In this document: positions 19,024 to 29,512 of the stretch, in pieces
How positions within the stretch are numbered: the first letter of the stretch is position 1
Layout: each line of letters begins with the position of its first letter
The notes under the pieces: generated by a model
The model's input: only the letters and a program-made list of their open reading frames with translations
Told to the model about the DNA's origin: nothing
Database searches by the model: none
Program-made: the position numbers and the translations under genes
Source of the DNA: Mortierella sp. BCC40632
Taxonomy: Eukaryota > Mortierellomycota > Mortierellomycetes > Mortierellales > Mortierellaceae
Length of the DNA: 64,000 bases
NCBI GenBank assembly: GCA_011634665.1
Contig: WAEK01000006.1
Location: 701,001-765,000 of the forward strand
Direction of reading: 5' to 3'

Positions 19024-19747
19024 ACAGAAGGGAGAAAAAATGGATTCAAGGATGGCTTCGCAATGACGGAATAAAACGTGCGGTATGTCGATACCTCATG
19101 CCACGGGACAATAATTATCTCACGATAAACTCGAAATAGGCAACCCGTATGTACATGTACTTTCTTTTCTCAAAAGCAAACAGTAAGTATTCAAAGCCTG
19201 TAGGTTACGCCACAACATTCGGTAGCACGTCTCTGGCCTATTGCAATGAGGCCCACGGAGTCAGAACCCTTACCGTGTTCATCGTCTGCTGCAAACATCC
19301 TTTGATGCGACGTGAACAAAAAAATTAAAGTTTGTCGGCGTTTCGGCAACCATTTTTAGTTTCTTCCCGCGAGTATAATGCAGGACTAAGACGACAAAGG
19401 AAGTCTTGAGTCCATTCTCCGAGCCAGCGAAACCCTAAGTTATCTCGCTCTCTCATTGGGGACTGCAGGGAGTGTGGGCCATTTTTGTTGCCTGGGCAAA
19501 GCGACTCTCTCCTCTGTCTGGCCACAAATGCATATTTATTCGCAGACACGTCTATCTTCTACGCTTTCTGGCACACCCTTCACATTCGATCGAGGTCGGG
19601 GTCGGAGAATATCACCTTTGTTGATTTCTCTTTGCAGTGTGGATATTGAATCGTGCTGCGACATGCCTTATTCAGACATCATTTGTTGGATAGCTCGCAC
19701 AATTAACTTTTCTATTCTTCAGTGTTTTGAATGACTTCCTCGCCGTA
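19024..19747. other. Intergenic, no gene seen
   Basis: No supported frame. This is the flank of the Crypton remnant. Confidence 0.4.
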
Positions 19748-21290
19748 CTACCTCTCAATTGAATTATGCTCATGCCAGACATCTAGTAAGGTGACCTTGT
19801 GCTTTGTTTCCCTACGGATAAGCTGCTGAACTGGAAATTTCTCGGTGTGATCTTGAGATTGCTGGGATCGTAGCGAAGATGACGGCTCTTGTGATGACTC
19901 AATCGGCTGTACAGGAGTCTCGTTCAGTCTTTGCGTAGTATCCGCCATTGGTTGTGGAAGTGCGGCTCGTAAGCGAGAAAATGATGGCGTGTGTTGGAGC
20001 CATGGGCTTAAAGTAGACGGTGGTGTGGTACTTGATGGGGATTATGAGAAAGAACGATAAAGTGGTGAATGAGAATGATGCGGCATGATGACGGGAAGAG
20101 GGGAGCGATTCCTCAGATGTGGCGGTTGCACAGGTGTCATGGGTGTCGTAGAGTGATATCCTGGAGCTGGGTGCTGTTGTTCGCGTTGATGTTGATTACA
20201 TGAATACAAAAGGCCCTCAGGCGGAGAGTAGAACAAATGGTCAACAGCGCGATTAAGGCTATCGGCAGTCTTGTCTTGCCAGAAATGGGCCTCCTGCAGC
20301 ATTTGTGCTGTTGCTTTGCTTGAAGATTGTAGCAGCAAGTTCTGGTCTCCCTTAGCTTGTCGTTCTTGCATCATGAATAACTGTAATGACCCCACAAATT
20401 CCTTATGTTGTGGGCTAATTTAATATCCATGCTTTGTCGAATCAGCCTTGAACGCTTCAATGTCTCTTCCGAGAGTATGGATTGCCTCGTCTAAGCCCTC
20501 GAAGGCCTCTATTGCTGAGGGTGGCCAGTGATCCACCCTTGGCAGATCACGTCGTTCCAAAGACACCCGAACACGTTCTTTGAAGTCTTCAAATATCTTT
20601 GTTCCGAATGCACTCTTACTCCCTTTCCATCTGAAAATGGGGCTTTTGAGACTGTGGTGTCGTAACTGGTATTCGGCTGCATCCTGTAAAACGGCTCGTC
20701 GCAGCCTGACAAGTAGCAGCAGAATAATCCTCTGCTTAGCGAGGGCAGTCGTACTATCCGCCTCACGAGCCTCCGTCTTTTTATCCAAAAGTAGAAGGAT
20801 CTCTTCTATGTAGGTTGGTCGAACTGTCTCACTCTCATCCTCCAGCATGGCTTCATCGCACCTTTTTTTTCCATTCGCTTTGCTCTTGTGAACCCTTTTC
20901 AAACAGGGCGTCTTCGACGAACGGGAAAACATGTCTCTGGAGATCCAAACTGGGCAATGCCTCATTCCTTTTGAGGTGAAACGCTTCGCCTTGAAAGTCT
21001 GCAAGTGCCCAGGCTGCATCGGCAGGGAAGGAATCAAGGTATGACTGGGTCATACGGTTGGAACCTGTCAGCCATCATCCAGCAGCTTGAAGGTAATGGT
21101 CTCTGACACCTTTTTTTTTTTTTTTTTTGAGCCTCGAGTGAACCACTGTGACGCGATGTGTGGGCAACATTGGAAACTTACACATTTTAGCGTAGGAAGG
21201 CTTTCAAGGCTTTGTCATGCTGGTATGGATAGGATATTGCCTCATATTCATTTGGACCGTGCAGCAGATGATGCGATGGCCAGTTAAGAC
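19748..21290 (-). pseudogene. Crypton-type tyrosine recombinase remnant
   Basis: Minus strand, 5' to 3'. Near 21280-21200 is LLHGPNEYEAISYPYQHDKA. Near 21180 is VSNVAHTSRHSGSLEA, whose HTSRHSG is the H-x-x-R box of tyrosine recombinases. An 18-nt A run (21111-21128) interrupts the frame. Next comes QAAG-stop-WLTGSNRMTQSYLDSFP, with the expected catalytic Tyr in SYL, followed by ALADFQGEAFHLKRNEALPS. A frame change at an A run near 20865 leads into a long frame that continues to 19748 broken only by TAA at 20422-20420 and 20044-20042. The end (KVTLLDVWHEHN) resembles the GCR1_C-type DNA-binding module often fused in Cryptons. The arrangement matches Crypton elements; this copy is dead. Confidence 0.65.
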
Positions 21291-21675
21291 TTTTGAAATC
21301 AGGTCAGTCCCGAGAGTCCTGAACGGAAGACAAAAAAAAATTTAGAAGTTTAGTGAAAATAGAAGGCAAAACATGAAGGATAGCAAGACGGGAAGACGGT
21401 CAACACCACCATCTGGTTACACTCGGTCAGTATTAGAATTTGAATAAGAAAGTAGAAGAAGCCCTGGAACAATGGGGATCATATCGCAAGGGGGGGAGGG
21501 AGAGAAACTGACTTTCGTGAAACGCAGTGAGCTTAATAAAGAAAAAAAGAAGAATGTTTATTAATCAAAGCGAAAAGCAATGGGGTTGATGCCGCAGGGA
21601 GAGAGTAGAGTAAGGTACACTTTAGGCACACACAACAAGCATCCTTTAAAAAGAAGAATGTTTAGAGAACAAATC
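21291..21675. other. Intergenic, no gene seen
   Basis: AT-rich sequence with short purine runs. It may include the upstream exon of the Crypton, but I cannot define it. Confidence 0.35.
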
Positions 21676-21790
21676 TAAGAACAATGGGCTTAAATCTCAG
21701 CAACTCGTAGCAACAAGACTACTCGACTGCTTAAATCACTCTGATCAATTAAAGTCGTCTACAATGGATTTTTCTCCTCCAATAGTTGAG
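21676..21790 (-). pseudogene. 28S rRNA extreme 3' fragment
   Basis: AACAATGGGCTTAAATCTCA through CGTAGCAACAAGACTACTCG and GTCGTCTACAATGGATTT is the reverse complement of the last roughly 100 nt of LSU rRNA. It is a shorter neighbour of the copy at 22065. Confidence 0.6.
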
Positions 21791-22064
21791 CCTACAGAGA
21801 ATGCGGACCAAATTCCTTGAGGGTCTAGGAATCCACAGGAATCCTAGGAGCGAGGCCATGCGCTCGGTTTTTCTCTCTCTCTCTCCTTCTCTCTTCCCCT
21901 TTCCCTCTCTCGATCCCTCCCCCGCCTCTTCCCTACTATTTACTACTTTATTTTTTTTTTCCACTGCTACAACCTCTACCACTACACTCTAGTCATACCC
22001 AGCAAGTAACTCGTCAGAAAGGAGTAAAAAGAGGAACGGTATGTCGAATCCTGCGAATCTGTAA

Positions 22065-22430
22065 AACAATAGGCTTAATCTCAACAGCTCGTAGCAACAA
22101 GGCTGCCCGACTGCTTACAATACCCTGTTCATAAAAAGTCATCTGCAATGGATTTATCTCTTCCAATTTTTGAAATTAATATTAGTAGGTGTCTCGCAAC
22201 GCCTTTCCGCACTGCAAGACCTCCCCACGTAATATGACTTAGGGCCCGGAGGCCTATTCGTATTCAACTAGATATCGGGAAAGGCGTTCTAACACGGATT
22301 CTGACTTAGAGGCGTTCAACTGTAATCCAGCGGATGATAGCTTCGGGTCATTGCCTGCTCAGGCAGACTCAATTACCAATTATCCGAACGAAGTGCTCTT
22401 CTCGTACTAACTTCAATTACTACTGTTGTA
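22065..22430 (-). pseudogene. Decayed 3' portion of 28S rRNA
   Basis: From AATAGGCTTAATCTCAACAG through ACTGCTTACAATACCCTGTT, AACGCCTTTCCGCACTGCAA, GATTCTGACTTAGAGGCGTT and AATTATCCGAACGAAGTGCT to CTTCAATTACTACTG, the + strand follows the reverse complement of LSU rRNA in order, with indels. It is in the same orientation as the other copies. Confidence 0.7.
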
Positions 22431-23168
22431 GTTCAAAGCACAACCATCCTACCTTTAGGTTTTGGCCCTGGTTAAGTGAGGCTTGCCTTGCCAGTCAGAG
22501 TCCTTTCGCCCTCTTTTTATTTCACAGAGCAAGATGCAATAAACGAACACCATTTTCCTTTCTCGTTAGCCTTTTTCGTGCCAGATATTTCACTACTAGC
22601 AGCCCAGGCCACCTGCCTGGGCCGTTTACTGAGGTTTAGTGTAAAGGGATTATTTCGTGCCGAAAGATCGGATATCGGATTAGTTGCTTCTCATCAGTGT
22701 TCCTTAATGAACGGGGTCCCCGTTCGATAACTTGTTTCGTTAGGGCCACTTACAGGGGTCTAGTGCAGCTTAAAGAAATGATATCAGAGTTCACTCCGTT
22801 CGATAAAAAAAAAAACACCACTTCTCATAGTTGGGGTTTGTGCTATCGCCGGAAAGGTAGGAAATAATAGTTTTGGGTATTTTGATGGAATCCTGAGCGC
22901 GTAGTGGGCGGTGTATCCTTGGCGGAAATGGATTGAGGCAATATCTGAGGAGGCAACAGTAATTGTGGTCTTGTGAATGCAGTTTTGGATGAACTCGCGC
23001 CTAAAAGAGCCGTGTTTCCATGTTCCTTGCTATTTGAGTCGACATCCTATGTATTTGCTTCCACTTTTGAACACCACGTCTAATATAAATCCCTATTTGG
23101 TATGCTTCCCTGATCGTGTGCGGTCTGCTCGCGTCACCCCCCTCTTGTCTTCAGTGTATTTGCAAATC
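22431..23168. other. Intergenic with a short perfect palindrome
   Basis: No gene supported. GAACGGGG-T-CCCCGTTC at 22709-22725 is an 8+1+8 palindrome. The word CCGTTCGATAA recurs at about 22720 and 22797. It may be the flank of another decayed element. Confidence 0.35.
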
Positions 23169-23264
23169 AAGTTAACTGGACAATCGGTCATTCGGTTAAC
23201 CCAGTCATTCGATCAAACGGTCAATCGGCTAACCTAGTCAACCGGTTAAATTTGACAGTTGTTT

Positions 23265-23311
<47 letters not shown>

Positions 23312-25955
23312 TGAAATGGAATAAAAAACAGTGGTATTTATTTATTTTCGTGAGAAGGCTTACTTGCTCTCAACAGGGCCTTCAGTGCATTATTACTAAA
23401 AACAAGGTCGCTAACTCCCTCGCCGGTCAACCGGTTACGTTTGTTTGTAACAAAGTTTCCTGCAGTGCTGAACATTTTCTCCGATGCAGCGGATACTACA
23501 GGGATTGATAGATACTTACGAGCCAACTGCGCCATCGCAGGAAAGACTGCATCGTGTTGCCTCCACCAATCGAAAGGATTGATCTTGAAATCTTGGCATT
23601 GGCAACACTGGAAACATCGATCGATCTCACCTCTAGCTGCTTTAGTGCCTTGTCCTGCAAAAGCCGTTGGGTTCTGAATGTCAGTAAGCCGTTGCATCGC
23701 TCTTGCCAATTTGTCAGTTCGTATGTGCTTCTCCCCTTCTGGTTGGAGCGGAACATTAGTGGGTGACGCGATATCCTGTATCTCCCTGCGAAGTAGGTCC
23801 TTGTAGACTTCAAAGTTCGCCTCATCACATTGTTTGTAAAGCAAGCTGTATGCTGGATGAAAGAACGAGGCCTTGACCATGACCTCCGACTCCCTGACGC
23901 GGTCCCCAATCTCGCTCTGAATGTTTGCTCGAAGGCTATCCACTTCCCTGATTCCAGAAATACTCCCCTCCATCGCAAATAACAGCATGGTCTTCCAAGG
24001 GAACATGGATGCAGCTAGTCCGTAAATGGAAGAGCTGAACACCAGAGTCGCGTCCTCACAGATACTAAGAGCATCCATGATCAGAGAGACCGTTCTCCAA
24101 TCATTATCTTTCGGGTAGATGTCATTCAGAGCTGCGAGGTTTTCTTGCTCGACTGGCATCTGGCGTAGCGCAGTGCGTACGGCTGCCATCGGTTCCTTGA
24201 GTTCAACCATCCGTCGTAACATGGCTAGGGTACTGTTCCACCGAGTCTCCACGTCCATTACGACTTTGAGTCGCGTTGTCCTGTTCAGTCTTAACTGCTC
24301 AAGCTCAAGAGCCTGCGCCATTTTGGGCCTGCGATGAAAGAACGAGGCAAGTTCAATATTGTTCAGTCCATCCTGCTTTGCGAGTGCTGCCTTGACCGAG
24401 TTGTGTATTATGTGACAAGCACAGGGCAGTCGCTCCAATCCTGCTCTTCCTGCTGCATTGACCATTGCTGATGCGTTGTCAGTTGTCAGCGCTGCAATTG
24501 AACCTTGAATCTTCCAGTGCTCGCCTGTCTCTCCTACCTCGCACGAAATTGAAAATTTTGATAATGATGGACAGCCTTGTGCACAACGAGTGGTAACATA
24601 TAGCCATACTTGCTAATTACCTTGGCAATCGACTCGCCGTTGTGTGGATATGGGTGAGGGAAAGGATCCAATGTACATTCATAAGATCTGAATGTACTGT
24701 CAAGCCAATGCAGAGTCAGCCCCATAAAAGGTCGATTGCTATCCGAGGTCCATTCATCGACGGTCATCGATCCCACTTTGAATGTATTGGAGAGAAGCTG
24801 CTCGACTCTCTCCTGAAGATTAAGACGATAGTCATGCAGCCTGTCGCGGATCGTTGATGTACAGGGCACATTGATGATTGGGTTGATCAGGCTAATGAAG
24901 GCTCGAAACGAGTCTGAGTCAAAAGTTAAGAAAGGTATATATGCAGTAACAACCCAGGTAAGAGCAGCCTTGATGATAGCCTCTTTTTTTTTGAGAAGTG
25001 GTTGAGGATCCACTGAGGGTTGATTGTACAAGACCGCCACCAGAGCCTTGCTGTTCCGGGCCTCCTTCATCCATCGCTCTTCCTTTGCCTTTGTCGGCAC
25101 GGTGTATAGAAATATGATACTTGAGTGTACAAGTCCCGTTGTTAATGGCTTGTTGCATCGACATACGAATTTGTGCTCAAATGCGCCATCTGAGTTTTTC
25201 ACTGTCTGCTTTGAAGAATTTTCGATATTCCTCTATTAGATAGGAAAGAGACGGTGTAGTAGAGTCGAGGTAACGTTTGCACAAAGCTGCAACAGGACGT
25301 GTATATAGGTGAGTGCACACTTGGAACCTGTTTGAATAATCCAGATTGTTGGCTGATGTAAGTGGATGGAGTGAGTGATGTATCTGAGAGTAGGTCAACC
25401 TCCTCGCTCTGTAAAAGGCTATCTGCGTAGTCATCATCCCATTCATTTTCCTCTTCATCCAAGACAAGCCCTGAGAATGAAGGATCTGTCTGGGAACTGC
25501 GAATTGTCCTTGCTGCATCAGTGGCAGAATGGGAAATAATACTGATATCAGATGAAGGAGAAGTCGGAGGTCTAGCAGTGGAACTGGATGCTCCAGCAGA
25601 GAGCGACGAAAAGGGAGAAGACACCATTGAAGCTGCAGGAGAAAGAGATGAGAAATTGGATATTGATGATATGGAAGATGCTCCAGGCATCTGGCGCTTT
25701 TTCGACGAGGAAGACCCTCCATCAATTAATGATCGTTTACTGGTATTATCTGGTGGATCCATATTTCTGGAGGGTGAGGTGTTTGTGCTGATGGGTAAGA
25801 CGGGCCTGTAAAAAAAAAAAAAAAAAAAAAAAGATGGACCAGTCATTTGGTTAACTCGGTCATTCGGTTAACTGGTCATTTGGTTAACTCAATCATTCGG
25901 TAATTTGACTGGCAGAAGGATTAGTTAACTTTTTGTTCAGTTAACCGGTTAACTG
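23169..25955 (-). mobile_element. hAT-type DNA transposon
   Basis: The transposase remnant is bracketed by subterminal arrays of a GGTTAAC-containing motif. On the left (23169-23250) it appears as TCATTCGGTTAACC and variants. On the right (25835-25955) it appears as AGTCATTTGGTTAACT, TCATTCGGTTAACTG and CAGTTAACCGGTTAACTG. Repeated subterminal transposase-binding sites are typical of hAT elements. Poly(A) runs lie just inside both arrays (23266-23309, 25809-25832). I cannot fix the exact ends or an 8-bp target duplication. Confidence 0.6.
23338..25762 (-). pseudogene. hAT transposase with frameshifts
   Basis: The start is the ATG at 25762, with a Ser-rich N-terminus. A BED-type zinc-finger region follows near 25200-25090 (KFVCRC, then STLKYHISIHRA-like sequence in the next frame). 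LTWVVTAYIPFLTFDSDSF begins the RNase H-like core. An 83-bp intron (24538-24620, donor GTAATT, acceptor GAG) joins NGESIAK to VGETGEHW. ALTTDNASAM, a DVETRWNST block and the C-terminal dimerisation block (ASEKMFSTAGNF, TNKRNRL) complete the family features. Breaks: a frame change at the zinc finger and another at an A9 run near 24988. The 3' two-thirds is intact. It could be a recently inactivated copy or suffer from homopolymer sequencing errors. Confidence 0.8.
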
Positions 25956-27395
25956 CTCAAAAAAAACATGGTCATTACTCTACTTTGAATAAACGACAGC
26001 TCTTTCTCACAATTCTTGTCTCCATCCCTGACACAGCTACCCCCATCCTCGTCAGCCTCTTCCCCCGCTGATTGCACCTTGTTAGACGCTAATGTGGGTA
26101 TAGTGTTTTGTCGATAGACAAGGATTGTGAGGAATGATCCAATTGCTGCCAACCATTTTGTCATGTCAGTTTTTGAGAACCAGTCCCTCACGTCTGCAGG
26201 GGGAAACTATCTTTGCTCTTATCCTGAATGATTGGAATAGAGTTGGTCAGCCAATGTGATTAAGAGTAGGGTTGATGTCGTAAAAGTAAACAGCCTCCTC
26301 AGCTAAACCTTGAAAGTAGGTAGAGTATCCCATTGCGACGTTGAATTTGCTCTTCTCCATTTGAAACCGCGGCACAGTTCATACTTTCATACTTGAGCTT
26401 TTCCTGAGCGCGTGGTGCTGAGCGAGTATTTCCTGTGCCTACGAAGGTACAAAAGCAGCTCCTCTTCTTCCTCTTCTTCCTCTTCTTCCTTTCTTCCACC
26501 TCATCTTCAATTTGTTTCAACGGTTTTATCTCCGTTATCGCTGTACTCCATGCCTCCCACCTCTACTTCATCTTCGAGCTCGGGATTTTGTACCATGTCC
26601 ATATACTCTAAGAGCCTAGCGAGAGATATACAAAGCACCTAGGCAGTTACCGACACAGTAATACTTTTTCCGTTTGAACCCATCAAGGGAAGGGTACGCG
26701 GACTCTGCATTCCTGGACTCAGTCGCATTGCGACTCTCTGTTGAGCTGAAGAACAGATCTCTTTGATAAAGAATGTTTATTCTGACTCAGCTAGCTGCTC
26801 GGCTTTCACCCAAAAGGATACTATTAAGGCACTTTTATTCGTTGTTGTTGCTGTTGTTGTTGTTATTGTTGTTGTTAATCGAGGTGACAAAAGAAAAAGG
26901 ACTATAGCATCGGCAGCTGACACAATACATACCATTGATCCTCAGCGTTCGGCAGTCGTGAGTTTTAAGACTGTACAGTACTTGCAAAAATATGACGAAA
27001 GTTTGCTCAGCTATCCTCCTTTGGATGAAGGAACAATCCTGAAGTTACCTCAAACATACACCAAGGATTCTCTAGAACTCTCATGAAAAAACTCATCTTT
27101 TTGACCGACGACGTGATGTGGCTCTCGGGCTAAGGACTTGGTTACCCGATTACTATGAGAAGAGAGAGAGCAATGTAGTCCTGCAAATCTCAACTCCATA
27201 GATCCGCGACCCTTTGTTCAACACTTGCTCTTTTCTCCGTGCTGACCACCAGCACACCTTCACTTTACTCTAGGCTAAGTGACAAGGAGGGATATTTCTC
27301 TCTCAACAAGTGAATTGGTTTGGACCATTCTCAGTAGATTGGCTGCGAACATACCAGACTGGATACCACCCCAATTCAATATTTGAAAACTTCCC
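25956..27395. other. Intergenic with short microsatellites
   Basis: (CTTCTTCCT)n at about 26460-26497 and (GTT)n at about 26841-26876. An open frame at 26763-27086 includes the GTT repeat as poly-Val and is not credible as a gene. Confidence 0.4.
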
Positions 27396-27470
27396 GTGCA
27401 AAGAGAGCAGTCTGATGATAGCAAGGATCAAAAGTCAACATCACTACGAACCTGACTACCACAAACCAGA
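27396..27470 (-). pseudogene. Short 28S rRNA-like fragment
   Basis: GGATCAAAAGTCAACATCAC and CTGACTACCACAAACCAG follow the reverse complement of LSU rRNA in the same segment that ends the copies at 6.2 and 15.8 kb. It is short and diverged. Confidence 0.45.
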
Positions 27471-27653
27471 CCAGTCAGTATCCTCTAGGTCTTGGGCACT
27501 ATGCAATTTACTTTATTTGCTCTTTTTTTTTTTCTGTAGTTTGCTTTGCCAAACGTTCTCTCTTTCATTACTAATTGAAAAGAATGCTGTCTTTATGTAT
27601 TATTCAATGGATTAGATAGTAGGAGATCTGTGTAAGGGTTTTGATTCTATAAA

Positions 27654-29512
27654 TTAGACTTGTCTGCCCAGCTGGCCAATTACAGTCGAAGCGCGACCTT
27701 TGATCCAGGGTCTAAGACCCTGATAGGTGCTCTTGACAGGGCCGTCCAGCGATTTTCGGAAGTCTTTAATGGTCCAACCGCGATTTCTGCCCGGCAGATG
27801 GGAGCGGTCAATTGCGTAATCCCAGGCAACGTCCTGCTCAATCTGCTTCACATAGGCGTTGATTCGCGCACCCAAGACGTCAGGATTAAACACCTCCTTG
27901 GTAACAGTAAGGAGGATTTGCTCAAACTTTTTGTTGATGTCCTTATTCTCGTAGATGAGTTTGTTCACCATTGGATAGTAGGGTCGTTCACCATTGGGGA
28001 GTCTCTGCCCGAAATCTCTGTACTTGGTGTTGATCTCTGGACGGTTGCCGTTGCCAAATGTGTAGTCGAAATCAGTGGGCATGAACTGCCAAACCTTGGT
28101 CTGCGGATTAAAATACATGAAGTAATTGTTGGCCCTCCACCAGAATGCGTCCGTTGCTCCGGTCAGGTATTCAACTGCCATCGAGCGCAGATAGCCTTCA
28201 AGATCGAGGCGCTTGTTCCAGTATTCGATGCCTCCAGCAGATGAAGAGCTCCAGTCTTGAAGATCTTTCATAAAGGAGATGAGCTGCTTCATAGGGTCAT
28301 TCTGGGGGTTATTACCGAGAAGCTCGTTTTTGTAGAGGTTTTTATCGTAATTAGTGGTGCGAGGACCTTCGTAGCGCAAGGCTGCCTCACGGCCTGTGCC
28401 CGTTTTGCCAGAGTTAATCTTGTATAGCGAACCCAAGGCCGAAACGTCGTTGATCGTGCCACGATGGATAGTGGTCATCATAAAAGGCTCTTCAATGTCC
28501 TCGACCATCAGGAAGAGACCCAAAGGGTTGCCATTGGCATACACACGAACATAGCTGCCTTGGTATGTGGCTACTCCGACAGAGTTTAGGATATCGGTGT
28601 ACAGCTTTTCACGGATCATGGATGGGTCATTGCGCTGCGCACGCAGCTTGACGATGGGTCGGTTGAAGAACGTGTCACCATTTCCGACGTCAAACTTGAT
28701 GCCAAACGACACTTTGTCGTTCTTGCGCGTGGCTTGACCTGAGATCTTAAACTTCGTCTCTTTGACCGAGTAAACAGTATTGGCATTGATAAATTTGAAG
28801 CCAGCCTTGATGGCTTTACGCTTTTTATCTAGCGGGTTGTTCAGCATATCGGCTAGGGCAGTGGGATCAACAGTGAAATGGATTGTGGCAACCTGGGTGT
28901 CGTCAAAGGCTTTGGATGGGCTAGCGCGGATGTCCTTGTAAACCTGCTTGATTGGGCGAATATCTGAAATCGTAGTATCGCGCTCAAAAAACTCGTTCAG
29001 AGAGGCCTTCTTGCCCTTGAGGAGACGCTGGAAATTCTCGCGCTTGACCACAGTGCCCTTGCTGTTGACCTGAACATAGCGGTAGCTCTGTTGAGCAACT
29101 GAATCGGGAACCTGGCCGGTCCACAGAGGAAACGTATTGTTTGAACTCAAAGGGTAATACACCTTGTTGATCTCAACGCCAAACTTGTTGTCGGCAGCAC
29201 TTGGGAAACCGATTACATTGAAGGTTGCTGCAGCAAATGAGGAAGAGGTTGCATAAAGGGAGAAATGGTCTGTGAGTATGGCGGTATTCAGGTACTGCAG
29301 TTGTTGTGTGCATTCAAAGGTGCTTCGTAAAGACGAGAAATGACATAGAGTCGATGAACCCAATTGCCGGACTAAAGTGATTCCAAGATGCGGTGGAGAA
29401 AAATTGGTGCGTTCACATAGGGAAAGTGGAGTAAAAATTCAAGATGGAAGCTCTTACCAGCGGTGACTCCGGAAGCCACGGCCAAGAGGGCCGGGAGAAC
29501 GAGAAGTATCAT
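27654..29512 (-). CDS. CotH-family secreted protein (two exons)
   Basis: Exon 1 is 29458-29512 and encodes an 18-residue signal peptide (MILLVLPALLAVASGVTA). A 230-bp intron (29228-29457, donor GTAAGA, acceptor CTGCAG) leads into exon 2, 27654-29227. The spliced product is 542 aa. Exon 2 contains the CotH kinase-like domain: IVKLRAQRNDPSMIREKLY, YGSYV-type strand residues, GLFLMVEDIEE, and PTDFDYTFG near residue 405 with the Asp pair that binds metal in this atypical kinase fold. CotH proteins in bacteria and fungi phosphorylate secreted or surface proteins, and in Mucorales some act as surface ligands. I do not see the short invasin peptide motif described for Rhizopus CotH3. No GPI-type tail is evident, so it is probably secreted. 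Confidence 0.9.

Noticed and set aside
26763..27086. Possible membrane protein with a poly-Val segment
   Set aside because: The hydrophobic segment is encoded by a GTT microsatellite. No other gene features are present.
29228..29363. N-terminal extension of the CotH exon 2 frame beyond the splice site
   Set aside because: The frame continues into the intron. The signal peptide is supplied by exon 1 at 29458-29512 through consensus splice sites in the correct phase.
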